Source: Vibrio sp. HI00D65 (lineage in GTDB: Bacteria; Pseudomonadota; Gammaproteobacteria; Enterobacterales; Vibrionaceae). Taken from it: 55,442 nucleotides of DNA. This document shows positions 23,872-32,478 of the stretch, piece by piece (positions within the stretch are counted from its first letter, which is position 1; each line of letters opens with the position of its first letter). Under the pieces are notes generated by a model. The model worked only from the letters and a program-made list of their open reading frames with translations. It did not search any database and was not told the DNA's origin. The DNA is taken from contig NZ_LWEH01000140.1 of NCBI RefSeq assembly GCF_001635455.1, forward strand, positions 1-55,442, read 5' to 3'. A program made the position numbers and the translations under genes.

Positions 23872-25737
23872 TTAATACCCCTCAATATCTTCAAAATCAT
23901 CATCAGATAATTGCTCTGAGACATCGAACACTGCCGTGGTTTCTTGTTTTACTGGAGTCGCATTGATTGAGCTTGGCCCTTCTGAGCCCACATCATTAAA
24001 CTTTGCTAATTTCGAAGTATTGCCCGTTTTAGGCAAGCTAGCCTTATTGCTTTTTGCACCGCGGAATCTATCGGTTTCGTCCTGAATACGTTTCTTCATA
24101 TACAGAAATGTATCCGCAAGCGCCTCATCATCAGTAAGCTGCTTAGTGTTAAGCCTGCGTACTTTTTGTATGCGCTCATGTTCAAAAAGGGACAGTCCTT
24201 TTGTATATCCACTGTTGTCTACCGCTGTAACTTTTATGTACCTCTTTTCCGATTCTAGGTAAACATGGATGTAGCTAATATCTGAAGGGTCTGTTTTGGT
24301 CTTAACAAACAGCTTTTTGCCATTGTTGGACGCCCAATATTTACGGTATTCAATAAGTTCTGAGGACTGATAGCGTAGGTTATGAAGCCTGATCCCTGCC
24401 ACTCCAATAATTCGGTGTCTAAGCAAACCTAGCTCAACTCTCAACTGCTCCTTCTCAGCACCAAGGTAGTAGGAGGGAGTCCATTCCGATTGGTTCCACT
24501 TATGGTATGGAATATCACGTTCTCTTGAATCTGGTGCCATGTGGTAATAATCGACAATCCATTTATGAAGTAATTCAAGAAATACAGAAACTCTAACCAC
24601 CGCATCTTTCTTTGGGTTGTAATCTTGAAGTTGAGTAGGATTGGTGAACGTTTTTCCAGGTAATGCGTTCACTAACCCTTTGTTCATCTGATCAAACAGC
24701 TTTTCTATCCCAGACTTTCGCCAAGGCTTAGCTGCTTGACTATATTGGATATCAGACACTAGAGGCCGTAACGAATCTTCTAAGCTTTGACTCCAAAATT
24801 CGGCACCATTATCGACAACTAAACAGTCAATCTTACCGTGGCAAGGCCATTCATTATCAATACATGGATATCTTGGCTTTACCCAACTCTTATCTAGTAG
24901 CGAGTTCAATAGCGCCTTCCTGACAGAATCAAAACTAGGCTCTCTAAAGTTGATACTGCACCCTACGATACATTTACTGAAGCGGTCATATAGCATCGTC
25001 AGGTAGGGTCGCCCTAAAGGAATATCTAGCTCGTCATCAATCAAAATCACTGGAACTGGGGTATGGTCAATTTCGACATATTCCATTGGTTTGGTCGCAG
25101 CTACTTGCTGACCAACCGAACGAAATTCTCGGTCTGCGTATCGTTTGCCAAACCTTGCGATCGCGACCTCATATGGAGGTAAGCCGTGTATTCGATTGTA
25201 AAAAGAGCGCTCTGAAATTGGTTTAATTTTCCCCTCAACAATCCCACGATTTATTTGCATCACTCGACTCTTATAGTATCGGTATGCTTCTGCAACGCTA
25301 AGTCGCTCACGTGTCAGGTATACGTTCTGAATTGCCTCGTCAATCAAGGATTGAGAATCCATTTCTTTTTGTCGGTTGCCCTTAAATGTATGCTTCGGAA
25401 TAAGTGCACATGGGTCTTTACCCGCTTCAAAATAATATTTTTTCCAAGTTGCTAAAGTTCGCCAACTCGGGGGAGTGAGCTGTAATTCTGGTTCAATGAG
25501 ACTTAAAATAGGGTTCAAGTTTTTCTCGGTCCATCCACCTTTTAAACGCTTCTCCACGAAATCGATAATTTTAATACGACGGATAACTTCTTTCTGTACC
25601 TTCGGTGATTGAGAATCAATAGTTGAAGAGATTTCAATAGGTTCTTGCATTAGCTCTATTGGAAGCGGCTGAGACTCTCCTTCTGAAGCTTCAAACTCAT
25701 CAAAGAACCCAAATATGTTATTAGAGTCCGATGGCAT
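23872..25737 (-). CDS. tnsB: TnsB DDE transposase of the CAST
   Basis: 621 aa from the ATG at 25737, 2 nt after the tnsA stop; the frame is open up to an ATG at 25815. The catalytic triad is D224 (VEIDHTPV), D309 (LVVDNGAEF) and E345 (SGIEKLFDQ), with 35 residues between the last two as in D,D(35)E enzymes. The N-terminal third is helix-turn-helix for the end repeats, and the C-terminus is an acidic tail (SDDDFEDIEGY) that should contact TnsC. It joins transposon 3' ends to target DNA. Confidence 0.94.
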   Translation of the reverse strand: MPSDSNNIFGFFDEFEASEGESQPLPIELMQEPIEISSTIDSQSPKVQKEVIRRIKIIDFVEKRLKGGWTEKNLNPILSLIEPELQLTPPSWRTLATWKKYYFEAGKDPCALIPKHTFKGNRQKEMDSQSLIDEAIQNVYLTRERLSVAEAYRYYKSRVMQINRGIVEGKIKPISERSFYNRIHGLPPYEVAIARFGKRYADREFRSVGQQVAATKPMEYVEIDHTPVPVILIDDELDIPLGRPYLTMLYDRFSKCIVGCSINFREPSFDSVRKALLNSLLDKSWVKPRYPCIDNEWPCHGKIDCLVVDNGAEFWSQSLEDSLRPLVSDIQYSQAAKPWRKSGIEKLFDQMNKGLVNALPGKTFTNPTQLQDYNPKKDAVVRVSVFLELLHKWIVDYYHMAPDSRERDIPYHKWNQSEWTPSYYLGAEKEQLRVELGLLRHRIIGVAGIRLHNLRYQSSELIEYRKYWASNNGKKLFVKTKTDPSDISYIHVYLESEKRYIKVTAVDNSGYTKGLSLFEHERIQKVRRLNTKQLTDDEALADTFLYMKKRIQDETDRFRGAKSNKASLPKTGNTSKLAKFNDVGSEGPSSINATPVKQETTAVFDVSEQLSDDDFEDIEGY

Positions 25738-25739
25738 AG

Positions 25740-26363
25740 TTAGCACCAAACGTAAGTTTCGAGGCCAAAGCCAATATTGTTGAGGTCTGTTTTGACTTGC
25801 CCCGAAGAGATCCAAGGAAGAGTAGAGATAAGTGTGTCCTGTTCCGATAAACCGTAATACAAAGACACCTCCTGTAACTTCACCATTTGTTTAAGTTTAA
25901 TAAACGCCAACACTAATTTTTGAAACTCAGTCACGGTTCGCAATCCGGAGTAACGGTGTAGTAGCTTGAAGTTATCTAAAGTTGGTCCCAGTCTAATTTG
26001 CTTTTCGGTAACTAAAACCAAGCTTCTGTTAAACTCATTCAAGGCAACTCTTTGCTTCTCTTCAAATCTACTCCTGAAGTCAGATTTAAGAATCTGGCTG
26101 GAATGCTTTACTTCAAAGAATGTTGATTGACCGTTGTGATCTGTAACTAAAAAATCGGGGGTATATCGGCACTTCCGATTATTGAATTGATAGTGGAAGC
26201 CAAAAGGTTGGGACGTGAAGCTTTTGATGTCTGCGTTATATTCGAGGTGAAAACAGAAATCAAACTCTAAAATAGACAGAGTGCGAACAACAGCATCATT
26301 CTTCAAGCTCATGAACTTACAGATGTTGTGTACGTGAGACGACTTCTTGGTTTGGTCGAACAT
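25740..26363 (-). CDS. tnsA: TnsA endonuclease of the CAST
   Basis: 207 aa. A restriction-like catalytic core is visible: an acidic residue near 33-41, D70 in RYTPDFLVT, and E84/K86 in FFEVKHS. The C-terminal winged-helix half follows (LGPTLDNFKLLHRYSG). TnsA cuts the 5' strands so that the element moves by cut and paste. First gene of tnsABC and nearest to ffs; its promoter region contains a perfect 24-bp palindrome and the right-end repeats. Confidence 0.93.
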   Translation of the reverse strand: MFDQTKKSSHVHNICKFMSLKNDAVVRTLSILEFDFCFHLEYNADIKSFTSQPFGFHYQFNNRKCRYTPDFLVTDHNGQSTFFEVKHSSQILKSDFRSRFEEKQRVALNEFNRSLVLVTEKQIRLGPTLDNFKLLHRYSGLRTVTEFQKLVLAFIKLKQMVKLQEVSLYYGLSEQDTLISTLPWISSGQVKTDLNNIGFGLETYVWC

Positions 26364-26374
26364 AGCGAAATCAC

Positions 26375-26398
26375 TTTTGTTGTAAACCTACAACAAAA
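26375..26398. promoter_or_regulatory. palindromic operator in front of tnsA
   Basis: TTTTGTTGTA - AACC - TACAACAAAA, a perfect 10-bp inverted repeat 12 bp upstream of the tnsA start. Its sequence is unlike the ACTTAG palindromes, so a different regulator, possibly of the host or elsewhere in the element, may control tnsABC. Confidence 0.6.
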
Positions 26399-26405
26399 AA
26401 ATAGA

Positions 26406-26473
26406 CTATGAAGACTTATGGTGCAAATATGAAGAAAGCCTGCAATTTATGCGAACATATATTGCAGGCTTCA
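26406..26473 (-). repeat. CAST right end with two TnsB-type binding repeats
   Basis: Reading the minus strand inward from 26473: TGAAGC terminus, repeat R1 at 26467..26447 (19 of 21 matches to left repeat L2), and a weaker repeat R2 at 26426..26406 (15 of 21). This is the ffs-proximal end. Confidence 0.8.
26431..26470 (-). terminator. terminator-like hairpin in the right end, replacing the ffs terminator
   Basis: AGCCTGCAAT (26470..26461) and ATTGCAGGCT (26446..26437) form a perfect 10-bp stem with a 14-nt loop, followed on the minus strand by TTCTTC. It lies 9 bp after ffs and is made entirely of transposon DNA. It could stop ffs transcripts from reading into tnsA; the U-run is weak. Confidence 0.5.
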
Positions 26474-26478
26474 TAAAG
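26474..26478. repeat. target site duplication TAAAG, right copy
   Basis: TAAAG directly follows the right terminus GCTTCA and matches 1766..1770. It overlaps the last base of the ffs 3' end. Confidence 0.85.
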
Positions 26479-26583
26479 GGTGGGAACCCAGCCACATCCC
26501 GGCACACAAGTCACACGCTGCGGCTGCTTCCTTCCGGACCTGACCGAGTTCACGAGCTATTGTTGCGGGAGGACCAGGCCCCC
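26479..26583 (-). ncRNA. ffs: 4.5S RNA of the signal recognition particle; CAST attachment gene
   Basis: The minus strand begins GGGGGCCTGGTCC, contains the universal SRP domain IV GGTCCGGAAGGAAGCAGCC, and ends GGCTGGGTTCCCACC, closing the long hairpin. About 105 nt, bacterial small type. The RNA scaffolds Ffh for membrane protein targeting. The guide RNA of the CAST aligns with the domain IV loop (26541..26522). The gene is intact: insertion occurred at its very 3' edge. Confidence 0.95.
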
Positions 26584-26790
26584 ATAGATTCGTTTTCTGA
26601 GAGGCTTGCCTCAAAGAGTGAGTGAATTATTAAGTATCCCAGCAACCATTGCAAGCCCTTCCCCCTTCTTTTTGAGCAATTGTGGTCTAAGTGCTTATCC
26701 TTTATTCAAACCACCACTAAATCGCTGGTAAATTCGCCATTTACCTGCGATTTGAAGTTCTCGTACAACATCATCTAGATTGAGTAGATA

Positions 26791-27534
26791 CTAGATATCG
26801 ATGTCTTCGTTATCTTCAGTGCGAATGATGTAGTCCGTCATCCATGCCGTTCCTAACAAACATAGCCAGACTACAAATACAGGGCTTGGTACTTCAATGC
26901 TCGGTGTAATCACTAGTGCTGCGAAGCCAGCAGTTGGTAGCGTCCAGCACAGTAACTTATTCCAGCGGAAGGTTTTCAACTTCGTCATCGCTTCCATTGA
27001 CGCCATGATGCCCGTCACACACAGGGCCACAAGCGCAGCATAAGGCAAGTCAGCTATCCAAAGAGGCAAGATTAACCCTAATGACCACCAGCTGTGTCGA
27101 CTCGCGGGTTTAAGATGATTAGCAGCCCACCAAATAACCATAATGGATAAGACTTGTAATAGAGTCATCCATGGCGTGCCATCAAGCTTACCTGCTGATT
27201 GCGTAACCATAATCCCGACCTGCAAAGTAGTCACGATCAAACCCGAAATAATTACCACCGATAAACTACTGCGTCTTGAGAAAACCACCATTAACAGTGG
27301 GAACAACACCCACGCGCTAACAGAGAGTGTGATTGGCTGTAGAGGAAGGGTTAAGCCATAAGTCGTCATGGCAGCAAGCAAAGCTAAACCTGCGATACCA
27401 CCCTGCGGTAAGATCCATAACGCAGGAATCACCATCGCCAGTACAGGGATGTCTCCCTCACTTAAACTGATTGCTCTCGCACAAACAACAGCTAATAATG
27501 TTGTAATTAGAAATTGAAACGTTGAAAAGACCAT
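26791..27534 (-). CDS. uncharacterised polytopic inner-membrane protein
   Basis: 247 aa, family not recognised. It has about eight hydrophobic segments through the length (FQFLITTLLAVVCARAISL at the start; VVIISGLIVTTLQVGIMV in the middle; PSPVFVVWLCLLGTAWM near the end) and an acidic cytoplasmic tail EDNEDIDI. It is an integral inner-membrane protein of unknown function. It is divergent from the alkyltransferase-like gene. After the TAG the same frame stays open for 31 codons, probably by chance. Confidence 0.75.
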   Translation of the reverse strand: MVFSTFQFLITTLLAVVCARAISLSEGDIPVLAMVIPALWILPQGGIAGLALLAAMTTYGLTLPLQPITLSVSAWVLFPLLMVVFSRRSSLSVVIISGLIVTTLQVGIMVTQSAGKLDGTPWMTLLQVLSIMVIWWAANHLKPASRHSWWSLGLILPLWIADLPYAALVALCVTGIMASMEAMTKLKTFRWNKLLCWTLPTAGFAALVITPSIEVPSPVFVVWLCLLGTAWMTDYIIRTEDNEDIDI

Positions 27535-27585
27535 AGCTCTCTCCTTCTACCGATCCGTGGTATTCATGAACTAGGAACATTTAGT

Positions 27586-27888
27586 ATGGACCAATTTTTA
27601 GCCCAAATCTTTGCTGTGATTCACCAAATTCCATATGGAAAAGTAACAACTTATGGAGACATAGCACGTTTCTCGGGGTTTCCGGGCTATGCGCGCCATG
27701 TGGGAAAAGCATTGGGTAATTTACCTGAAGGTAGCAAACTCCCTTGGTATCGAGTGATCAACAGTAAAGGCGAAATTTCCTTAAAAGGCGACTCGTTTGA
27801 ACGCCAAAAGAAGCATTTGGTGGAAGAAGGAATTGAAGTGAGCGACGCAGGAAAAGTTAAACTCAGAATATACAAATGGCAGCCCTAG
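27586..27888 (+). CDS. alkyltransferase-like protein (MGMT family, no active Cys)
   Basis: 100 aa. It has the DNA-binding half of O6-alkylguanine transferases: VIHQIPYGKVTTYGDIARFS, RHVGKALGNLP, then LPWYRVINSKGEIS. The reactive PCHR motif is PWYR here, so it binds alkylated guanine without repairing it and hands lesions to nucleotide excision repair, as described for ATL/YbaZ proteins. AGGAACATTTAGT precedes the ATG. It stands alone. Confidence 0.92.
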   Translation: MDQFLAQIFAVIHQIPYGKVTTYGDIARFSGFPGYARHVGKALGNLPEGSKLPWYRVINSKGEISLKGDSFERQKKHLVEEGIEVSDAGKVKLRIYKWQP

Positions 27889-27963
27889 AGCTGCCATCAT
27901 TCGCCGATTCATTTGACTACATCAAGCCAATCAAGATGCCTTAACACTGGCATCCATTTCTAC

Positions 27964-28404
27964 TTAGCGAACACCGACCAAACGTAGGTCAGCGTGTTGT
28001 GTGTTTTCTACATCTGTAATCACAGACTTGATGGTATCTGTTGTGAAACGTAATTTGCCGTCAACATGAATTGTTGCGCGCATGTTGTATCGGTGGTTGG
28101 GCTGAATCTTGTTGTCGTCGTAGCTTAATTCGAACGCAAACGGTACTTGCTTACCATCGGTTGTGAACTCTTGAGTCGCGATAACCGTTGATGGAGCATC
28201 CGCTAGTGAAATATCTTCTAGCGTTACAGTAACCAATGCATTCTCTGGTAATGCCATTCTTTCGCGGTAGCTAACTGTTCCTGAAATCACTTGAGTATTC
28301 TCTGCAACCACTTCCTGAGAAGCGTTCGTTTCAGATGTTGTTTGGCAACCGACTAACATGCCAAACGATACTAAAGACATTAGAAGAATTAGAGCCTTTT
28401 TCAT
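27964..28404 (-). CDS. YbaY-like lipoprotein
   Basis: 146 aa from the ATG at 28404. The lipoprotein signal MKKALILLMSLVSFGMLVGC has Cys20 as the lipid site. The body is the beta-rich YbaY/YscW pilotin-like domain: VSYRERMALPENALVTVTLE, then VPFAFELSYD and YNMRATIHVDGKL. The role of YbaY is unclear; the fold is shared with type III secretion pilotins. The location, next to an ATL gene and tesB, matches the ybaY-tesB neighbourhood of other gamma-proteobacteria. Confidence 0.85.
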   Translation of the reverse strand: MKKALILLMSLVSFGMLVGCQTTSETNASQEVVAENTQVISGTVSYRERMALPENALVTVTLEDISLADAPSTVIATQEFTTDGKQVPFAFELSYDDNKIQPNHRYNMRATIHVDGKLRFTTDTIKSVITDVENTQHADLRLVGVR

Positions 28405-28572
28405 ATTCAATTTCTCTCAACATGTTTGCCGGACTCGGCAAATCTCCAGACTAATTATAAGAGGGCTTTCATATTCTGTCTTGAAAACCTATGATTTATT
28501 GACAAATATATGACTAAGCTAATTGATTAACACCATAATCTGACACTCATTTTACGAAGAGGAATGCTGACG

Positions 28573-29433
28573 ATGAGTCAACCTTTAAAAGAATTACTCA
28601 GTTTACTTCAGCTAGAGAAGCTGGAAGAAGGTTTATTCCGTGGGCAAAGTGAAAACCTCGGTCTCCCACAGGTTTATGGCGGTCAGGTCTTAGGGCAAGC
28701 GCTTTCTGCTGCTCGTTATACCGTTGAAGACGACCGCAGTGTTCACTCGTTCCACAGTTATTTTCTATTCCCAGGCGACTCTGAAAAACCGATTATTTAC
28801 GATGTTGAAAACCTCAGAGATGGGCGCAGCTTCAGTACCCGCCGTGTTAAAGCGATTCAAAATGGCCGCCCTATTTTCTATCTGACGGCTTCTTACCACG
28901 GTGACGCACCGGGCTTTGAACACCAAAATCCGATGCCTGATATTCCAGGGCCGGAAAACTTTGCATCTGAAACTGAACTTGCAAGCCATATTGCGGAGTT
29001 CTTACCAGAAAAACTGCGTAAAACCTTCTGTGGTGAAAAGCCAATTGAGATGCGCCCTGTAACAGTGGTTAACCCACTAAAACCAAAGAAGACGGAAGCG
29101 AAACAGTACCTTTGGGTTAGAGCAAATGGTGCGGTCCCAGACAACCACTTGATTCACCAATACTTGCTTGCTTACGCTTCAGATTGGGGCTTTTTAGTCA
29201 CTGCGCTTCACCCACACGAAGTCTCTCTAATGACGCCAAACTTCCAAGTGGCGACGATAGACCACTCAATCTGGTTCCACCGCCCATTCAAAATGGATGA
29301 GTGGCTACTCTACGCGATTGAAAGCCCAACAGCGGCCAACACTCGCGGTCTAGTACGCGGTGAGATCTATAACCAGAGAGGCGATTTAGTCGCGACAGCC
29401 GTTCAAGAAGGTGTGATGCGCTTTACTAAATAG
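28573..29433 (+). CDS. tesB: acyl-CoA thioesterase II
   Basis: 286 aa. Double hot-dog fold: first half [20 protein letters not shown] and [20 protein letters not shown]; second half [20 protein letters not shown], with the catalytic Asp in ASDWG, then [10 protein letters not shown]. It hydrolyses medium and long acyl-CoA in the cytoplasm. The ATG at 28573 is preferred to 28564 because the AAGAGGA ribosome site lies about 10 nt before it. A terminator follows at 29479. Confidence 0.95.
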   Translation: MSQPLKELLSLLQLEKLEEGLFRGQSENLGLPQVYGGQVLGQALSAARYTVEDDRSVHSFHSYFLFPGDSEKPIIYDVENLRDGRSFSTRRVKAIQNGRPIFYLTASYHGDAPGFEHQNPMPDIPGPENFASETELASHIAEFLPEKLRKTFCGEKPIEMRPVTVVNPLKPKKTEAKQYLWVRANGAVPDNHLIHQYLLAYASDWGFLVTALHPHEVSLMTPNFQVATIDHSIWFHRPFKMDEWLLYAIESPTAANTRGLVRGEIYNQRGDLVATAVQEGVMRFTK

Positions 29434-29478
29434 TCATCAAATACTTCTGAGCGTCTGCAAGCAAACGCCTTAAACGAA

Positions 29479-29515
29479 AAGAGGCTAGGTATCGCCCCTA
29501 GCCTCTTCTCTTTTT
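29479..29515 (+). terminator. terminator after tesB
   Basis: AAGAGGCTAGG pairs with CCTAGCCTCTT and is followed by CTCTTTTT. It may also serve the convergent gene at 29546 because the 5' side is A-rich. Confidence 0.85.
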
Positions 29516-29545
29516 AATCACAATGGCAGCTCAACGAAACCGTAT

Positions 29546-30211
29546 TTAGTCACCCTGCTCGGCCGGCTTAGACTCACCTTGCACTCGATTTTTTATGCCA
29601 TCACCCGCATCGCGCAATAAATTGAATGGCGATAACACCACGCCTTTTACCGCACCTTCTGCCGCACTTTGAGCAAGTTCCTTACTCTTGTCAGCCAACA
29701 AGTTAGCTTGCACCAAGATCGCAGGGACTTCGGCTCTCAGCATCTCAGACTCGGCAATCACCACAGGAATCGTTTGTTCTCGGTAGGACTTACTTTCAGC
29801 AAGCATTGGTGGCATAACATCAACACGGTAGCGCTTGAGTTCGGTCAACGTTGGCGGAATCACATCGCTTCTCACCTGCCCGACTTCAACTCGAACATTT
29901 TTCACTTCGTCTAGTATAGCTGGTATTTTGCTATCGACCGATGCGACCGTTTTGTTCACCTTCTCGACCGTCTTTCTTACATCTTCGACGGTATTCAGCA
30001 TCTGTGGTGCTAACTCGTCGACGTGCTCCGCCAGTATCAGAAACTCTTCGACTTTTAGCTCTTTAGTAAGCACGGAAAGATCCTCGATAACCTGTGGATA
30101 GGTATCGACAATTTCACCGACTTTATTGGTAAATGAATAGATAGTGTAGCCAAGGTAAAAAATGGCGACAGCTAACACGAGCTGAATAGCAGTAGAAACT
30201 TTTGCAAACAT
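29546..30211 (-). CDS. membrane-anchored coiled-coil protein
   Basis: 221 aa, family unknown. One N-terminal membrane helix (VSTAIQLVLAVAIFYLGYTI) is followed by a long heptad-rich region with repeats of the type VRSDVIPPTLTELKRYRVDV / MPPMLAESKSYREQTIPVVI, like methyl-accepting or DUF948-type helical stalks. The C-terminus has LSPFNLLRDAGDGIK. It is probably a periplasmic or cytoplasmic coiled coil tethered to the inner membrane. Monocistronic. Confidence 0.75.
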   Translation of the reverse strand: MFAKVSTAIQLVLAVAIFYLGYTIYSFTNKVGEIVDTYPQVIEDLSVLTKELKVEEFLILAEHVDELAPQMLNTVEDVRKTVEKVNKTVASVDSKIPAILDEVKNVRVEVGQVRSDVIPPTLTELKRYRVDVMPPMLAESKSYREQTIPVVIAESEMLRAEVPAILVQANLLADKSKELAQSAAEGAVKGVVLSPFNLLRDAGDGIKNRVQGESKPAEQGD

Positions 30212-30274
30212 GAATAATCCTTTTCTTCATCGCAGATGAGGATATCTAAACTCGAAACACAATCTTTAACAAGG

Positions 30275-30730
30275 TTATAGCGGTAGCGCGGTGGTGTACT
30301 TTAACGGCTCCATCGCAAAAGTAGAAGTAACGTTCGATATACCGTCCACACTATTAACTAAGCGCTTATAGAACTCATCAAAGCATTTCATGTCTTTAAC
30401 CTGCACCTTCATCATGTAATCGTACTCGCCCGCCATGCGGTAGAACTCCATGACTTCTGGGAACTCCGACACAGTATTCACAAAACGACCATACCACTCA
30501 TGAGAATGATCACTGGTTTTCACCAATACGAACGCGGTAAAAGAAAGATCTAACTTTTCCGGATTAAGCAATGCCACTCTTTTTTCAATGATGCCGTTCT
30601 CTTCAAGACGTTTTAGACGCTTCCAGCAAGGCGTGGTGGTAAGGTTGACGGCTTCAGAAATATCGTTCAATGACAGAGTGCTGTCTTCTTGTAATAACGC
30701 TAATATTTTTTTATCTACGGCATCTATCAT
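30275..30730 (-). CDS. Lrp/AsnC family transcriptional regulator
   Basis: 151 aa. An N-terminal helix-turn-helix ([20 protein letters not shown], then [20 protein letters not shown]) and a C-terminal RAM domain ([20 protein letters not shown]). Such proteins sense amino acids. It is divergent from the PLP-enzyme gene with a 147-bp AT-rich gap, so it probably controls that gene in response to cysteine or a related amino acid, as DecR does in E. coli (inference). Confidence 0.9.
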   Translation of the reverse strand: MIDAVDKKILALLQEDSTLSLNDISEAVNLTTTPCWKRLKRLEENGIIEKRVALLNPEKLDLSFTAFVLVKTSDHSHEWYGRFVNTVSEFPEVMEFYRMAGEYDYMMKVQVKDMKCFDEFYKRLVNSVDGISNVTSTFAMEPLKYTTALPL

Positions 30731-30877
30731 ATTTTCACCAAATCACCTTTAAATAGAATAATTTTCTACATTTTAGTCAAAAAAAAGCAAATATGGCAAA
30801 GTTTTTCTCTCCAGATTTAGCTAAATTAAAACCATACCAATTACAAAAAATTCCTACACTCGATCAGGAGAACGCTT

Positions 30878-31945
30878 ATGTGCACTGACCATCAATGGAT
30901 TAACAACGCGATTCGTAAAATTGAAGCGGACTACCAACGCTCTGCGGATACGCACCTTATCAAACTAGACCTTCCAAGCATTGAAGGCATTGATATCTAC
31001 CTTAAAGATGAAAGTACACACCCAACAGGCTCTTTGAAGCATCGTTTGGCGCGTTCTCTGTTCTTATACGCTATCTGTAACGGTTGGGTTGGCTCAGAAA
31101 CTACGATCATTGAATCTTCATCTGGTAGCACGGCGGTGTCTGAAGCTTACTTCGCTCGCCTACTTGGCCTTCCATTTATCGCGGTAATGCCAAAATGCAC
31201 TGCGAAGAAAAAGATCGAGCAAATCGAATTCTACGGTGGCCAAGCACACCTAGTGGACCGCTCTGACCAAATCTATGATGAGTCTCGCCGTTTAGCAGCG
31301 GAACTCAATGGCCATTACATGGACCAATTTACTTACGCTGAGCGCGCAACCGACTGGCGTGGTAACAACAACATCGCAAACTCGATTTTCAATCAAATGC
31401 AGATGGAAGATCATCCGGTTCCAACTTGGGTTGTAATGAGCCCGGGAACTGGCGGTACTTCAGCAACGATCGGCCGTTTCATTCGTTACCAACAGCATGA
31501 AACTAAACTTTGTGTTGTCGACCCTGAAAATTCAGTATTCCATGAGTATTACAAAACTGGCAATACAGAAGTAAAAGGCAGCACATTCAGCAAAATTGAA
31601 GGCATTGGTCGTCCACGTGCTGAACCAAGCTTCATTCCAGGTGTGATTGACGAAATGCGTAAGATCCCAGACGCGGCAAGTATTGCAACGACACACTGGT
31701 TGTCTGACATTCTAGGTCGTAAGGTTGGCGCATCTACGGGTACCAATATGTACGGTGTGCTTCAACTGGCAAGCGAGATGAAATCGCGTGGTGAGAAAGG
31801 CTCTATCGTGACTCTGCTTTGTGATAGCGGCGAGCGTTACCTAGACACTTACTTCAATGACGAGTGGGTGAACAACAACATTGGTAACCTTCAGCCTTAC
31901 GCAGCGAAATTAGAAGCTTTCTCTCAAACTGGTGAGTTAGCTTAA
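30878..31945 (+). CDS. PLP-dependent cysteine synthase-like / cysteine-degrading enzyme
   Basis: 355 aa. Fold type II PLP enzyme: the lysine in [10 protein letters not shown] (K54) binds PLP, the glycine loop is [20 protein letters not shown], and [15 protein letters not shown] holds the phosphate. Close to cysteine synthase, but the family also contains cysteine desulfhydrases. Divergent from an Lrp regulator. AGGAG precedes the ATG. A strong terminator follows at 31975. The substrate cannot be decided from the sequence. Confidence 0.85.
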   Translation: MCTDHQWINNAIRKIEADYQRSADTHLIKLDLPSIEGIDIYLKDESTHPTGSLKHRLARSLFLYAICNGWVGSETTIIESSSGSTAVSEAYFARLLGLPFIAVMPKCTAKKKIEQIEFYGGQAHLVDRSDQIYDESRRLAAELNGHYMDQFTYAERATDWRGNNNIANSIFNQMQMEDHPVPTWVVMSPGTGGTSATIGRFIRYQQHETKLCVVDPENSVFHEYYKTGNTEVKGSTFSKIEGIGRPRAEPSFIPGVIDEMRKIPDAASIATTHWLSDILGRKVGASTGTNMYGVLQLASEMKSRGEKGSIVTLLCDSGERYLDTYFNDEWVNNNIGNLQPYAAKLEAFSQTGELA

Positions 31946-31974
31946 GCACTAAGCAAAACACAAGCTTTCAAATA

Positions 31975-32002
31975 AAAAAGAGCCCTTAATGGGCTCTTTT
32001 TG
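31975..32002 (+). terminator. terminator after the PLP enzyme gene
   Basis: AAAAAGAGCCC - TTAAT - GGGCTCTTTTT, nearly symmetric, so it can work for both strands. Confidence 0.9.
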
Positions 32003-32030
32003 TGTGTCTTTGGTTAGCGATAAGCAAAGG

Positions 32031-32351
32031 CTATTCTGGCTTCTGCTTCGCTTCAAAAGCAGCCAGTTGCTCTGGTGTTGCTTTTGGTTGGTGGTTTTGT
32101 TTCCACTCATCGTAAGTCATGCCATAAACACGCTCACGAGCATCATCGATATCAAGGTCTAAACCTTGTTGTTCAGCTTCTGCTTTGTACCACTTGCTGA
32201 AGCAGTTACGACAGAAGCCAGCTAAGATCATCAGATCAATGTTCTGAACATCTTTGTTGTTGTCTAAGTGTGCTAATAGGCGACGAAAGGTTGCTGCATC
32301 CAGCTTGTCTTGTTCTTCTTGAGAAAGATCTTTGTATTTAAATTCAGCCAC
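32031..32351 (-). CDS. DUF1244 family protein
   Basis: 106 aa. The pattern FRRLLAHLDNNKDVQNIDLM, then LAGFCRNCFSKWYKAEAEQ and ARERVYGMTYDEWKQ is characteristic of DUF1244 (SMc04008-like fold), helical, with a CxxC that could bind metal. The function is not known. Single gene. Confidence 0.9.
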   Translation of the reverse strand: MAEFKYKDLSQEEQDKLDAATFRRLLAHLDNNKDVQNIDLMILAGFCRNCFSKWYKAEAEQQGLDLDIDDARERVYGMTYDEWKQNHQPKATPEQLAAFEAKQKPE

Positions 32352-32478
32352 TTTGATGTCCCTTAATAGTTTTCATTTTTTAATGTATTGAGCAGATATT
32401 GTTATACAAAAAAAGCCCGCACTTCGCTAGGAGCAAACTCAGGCTTTTCAAAACATTCACAGATAAACCGGAACTCTC

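Larger units (their letters stand above)
1771..26473. mobile_element. type I-F3 CRISPR-associated Tn7-like transposon (CAST) at ffs
   Basis: The 24.7-kb element is bounded by TGATGC... (1771) and the inverted ...GCTTCA (26473), flanked by TAAAG duplications. The first 27 bases of the two ends agree at 21 positions. It carries tnsA, tnsB and tnsC at the ffs-proximal end and tniQ-cas8/5-cas7-cas6 with a short CRISPR array inside, which is the hallmark of nuclease-less I-F3 systems that use Cascade-TniQ for RNA-guided insertion. No cas1, cas2-3 or tnsD/tnsE is present. Cargo includes CBASS, integron cassettes with a nested IS, a DUF2971 gene and a helicase pair. The termini read TGA/TCA rather than the more usual TGT/ACA. 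The cas7 stop codon suggests the copy may be immobile now. Mobile-element class is very secure; exact ends are secure from the duplication. Confidence 0.93.

Noticed and set aside
26447..26462. Transposon end at a TGT (minus 26457) with duplication TATAT
   Set aside because: No TATAT-TGT partner exists at the left side, while TAAAG plus matching 27-bp termini exists at 1766..1797 and 26447..26478.
29669..29914. Plus-strand frames opposite the coiled-coil gene
   Set aside because: Shadow frames of a well-supported minus-strand gene.
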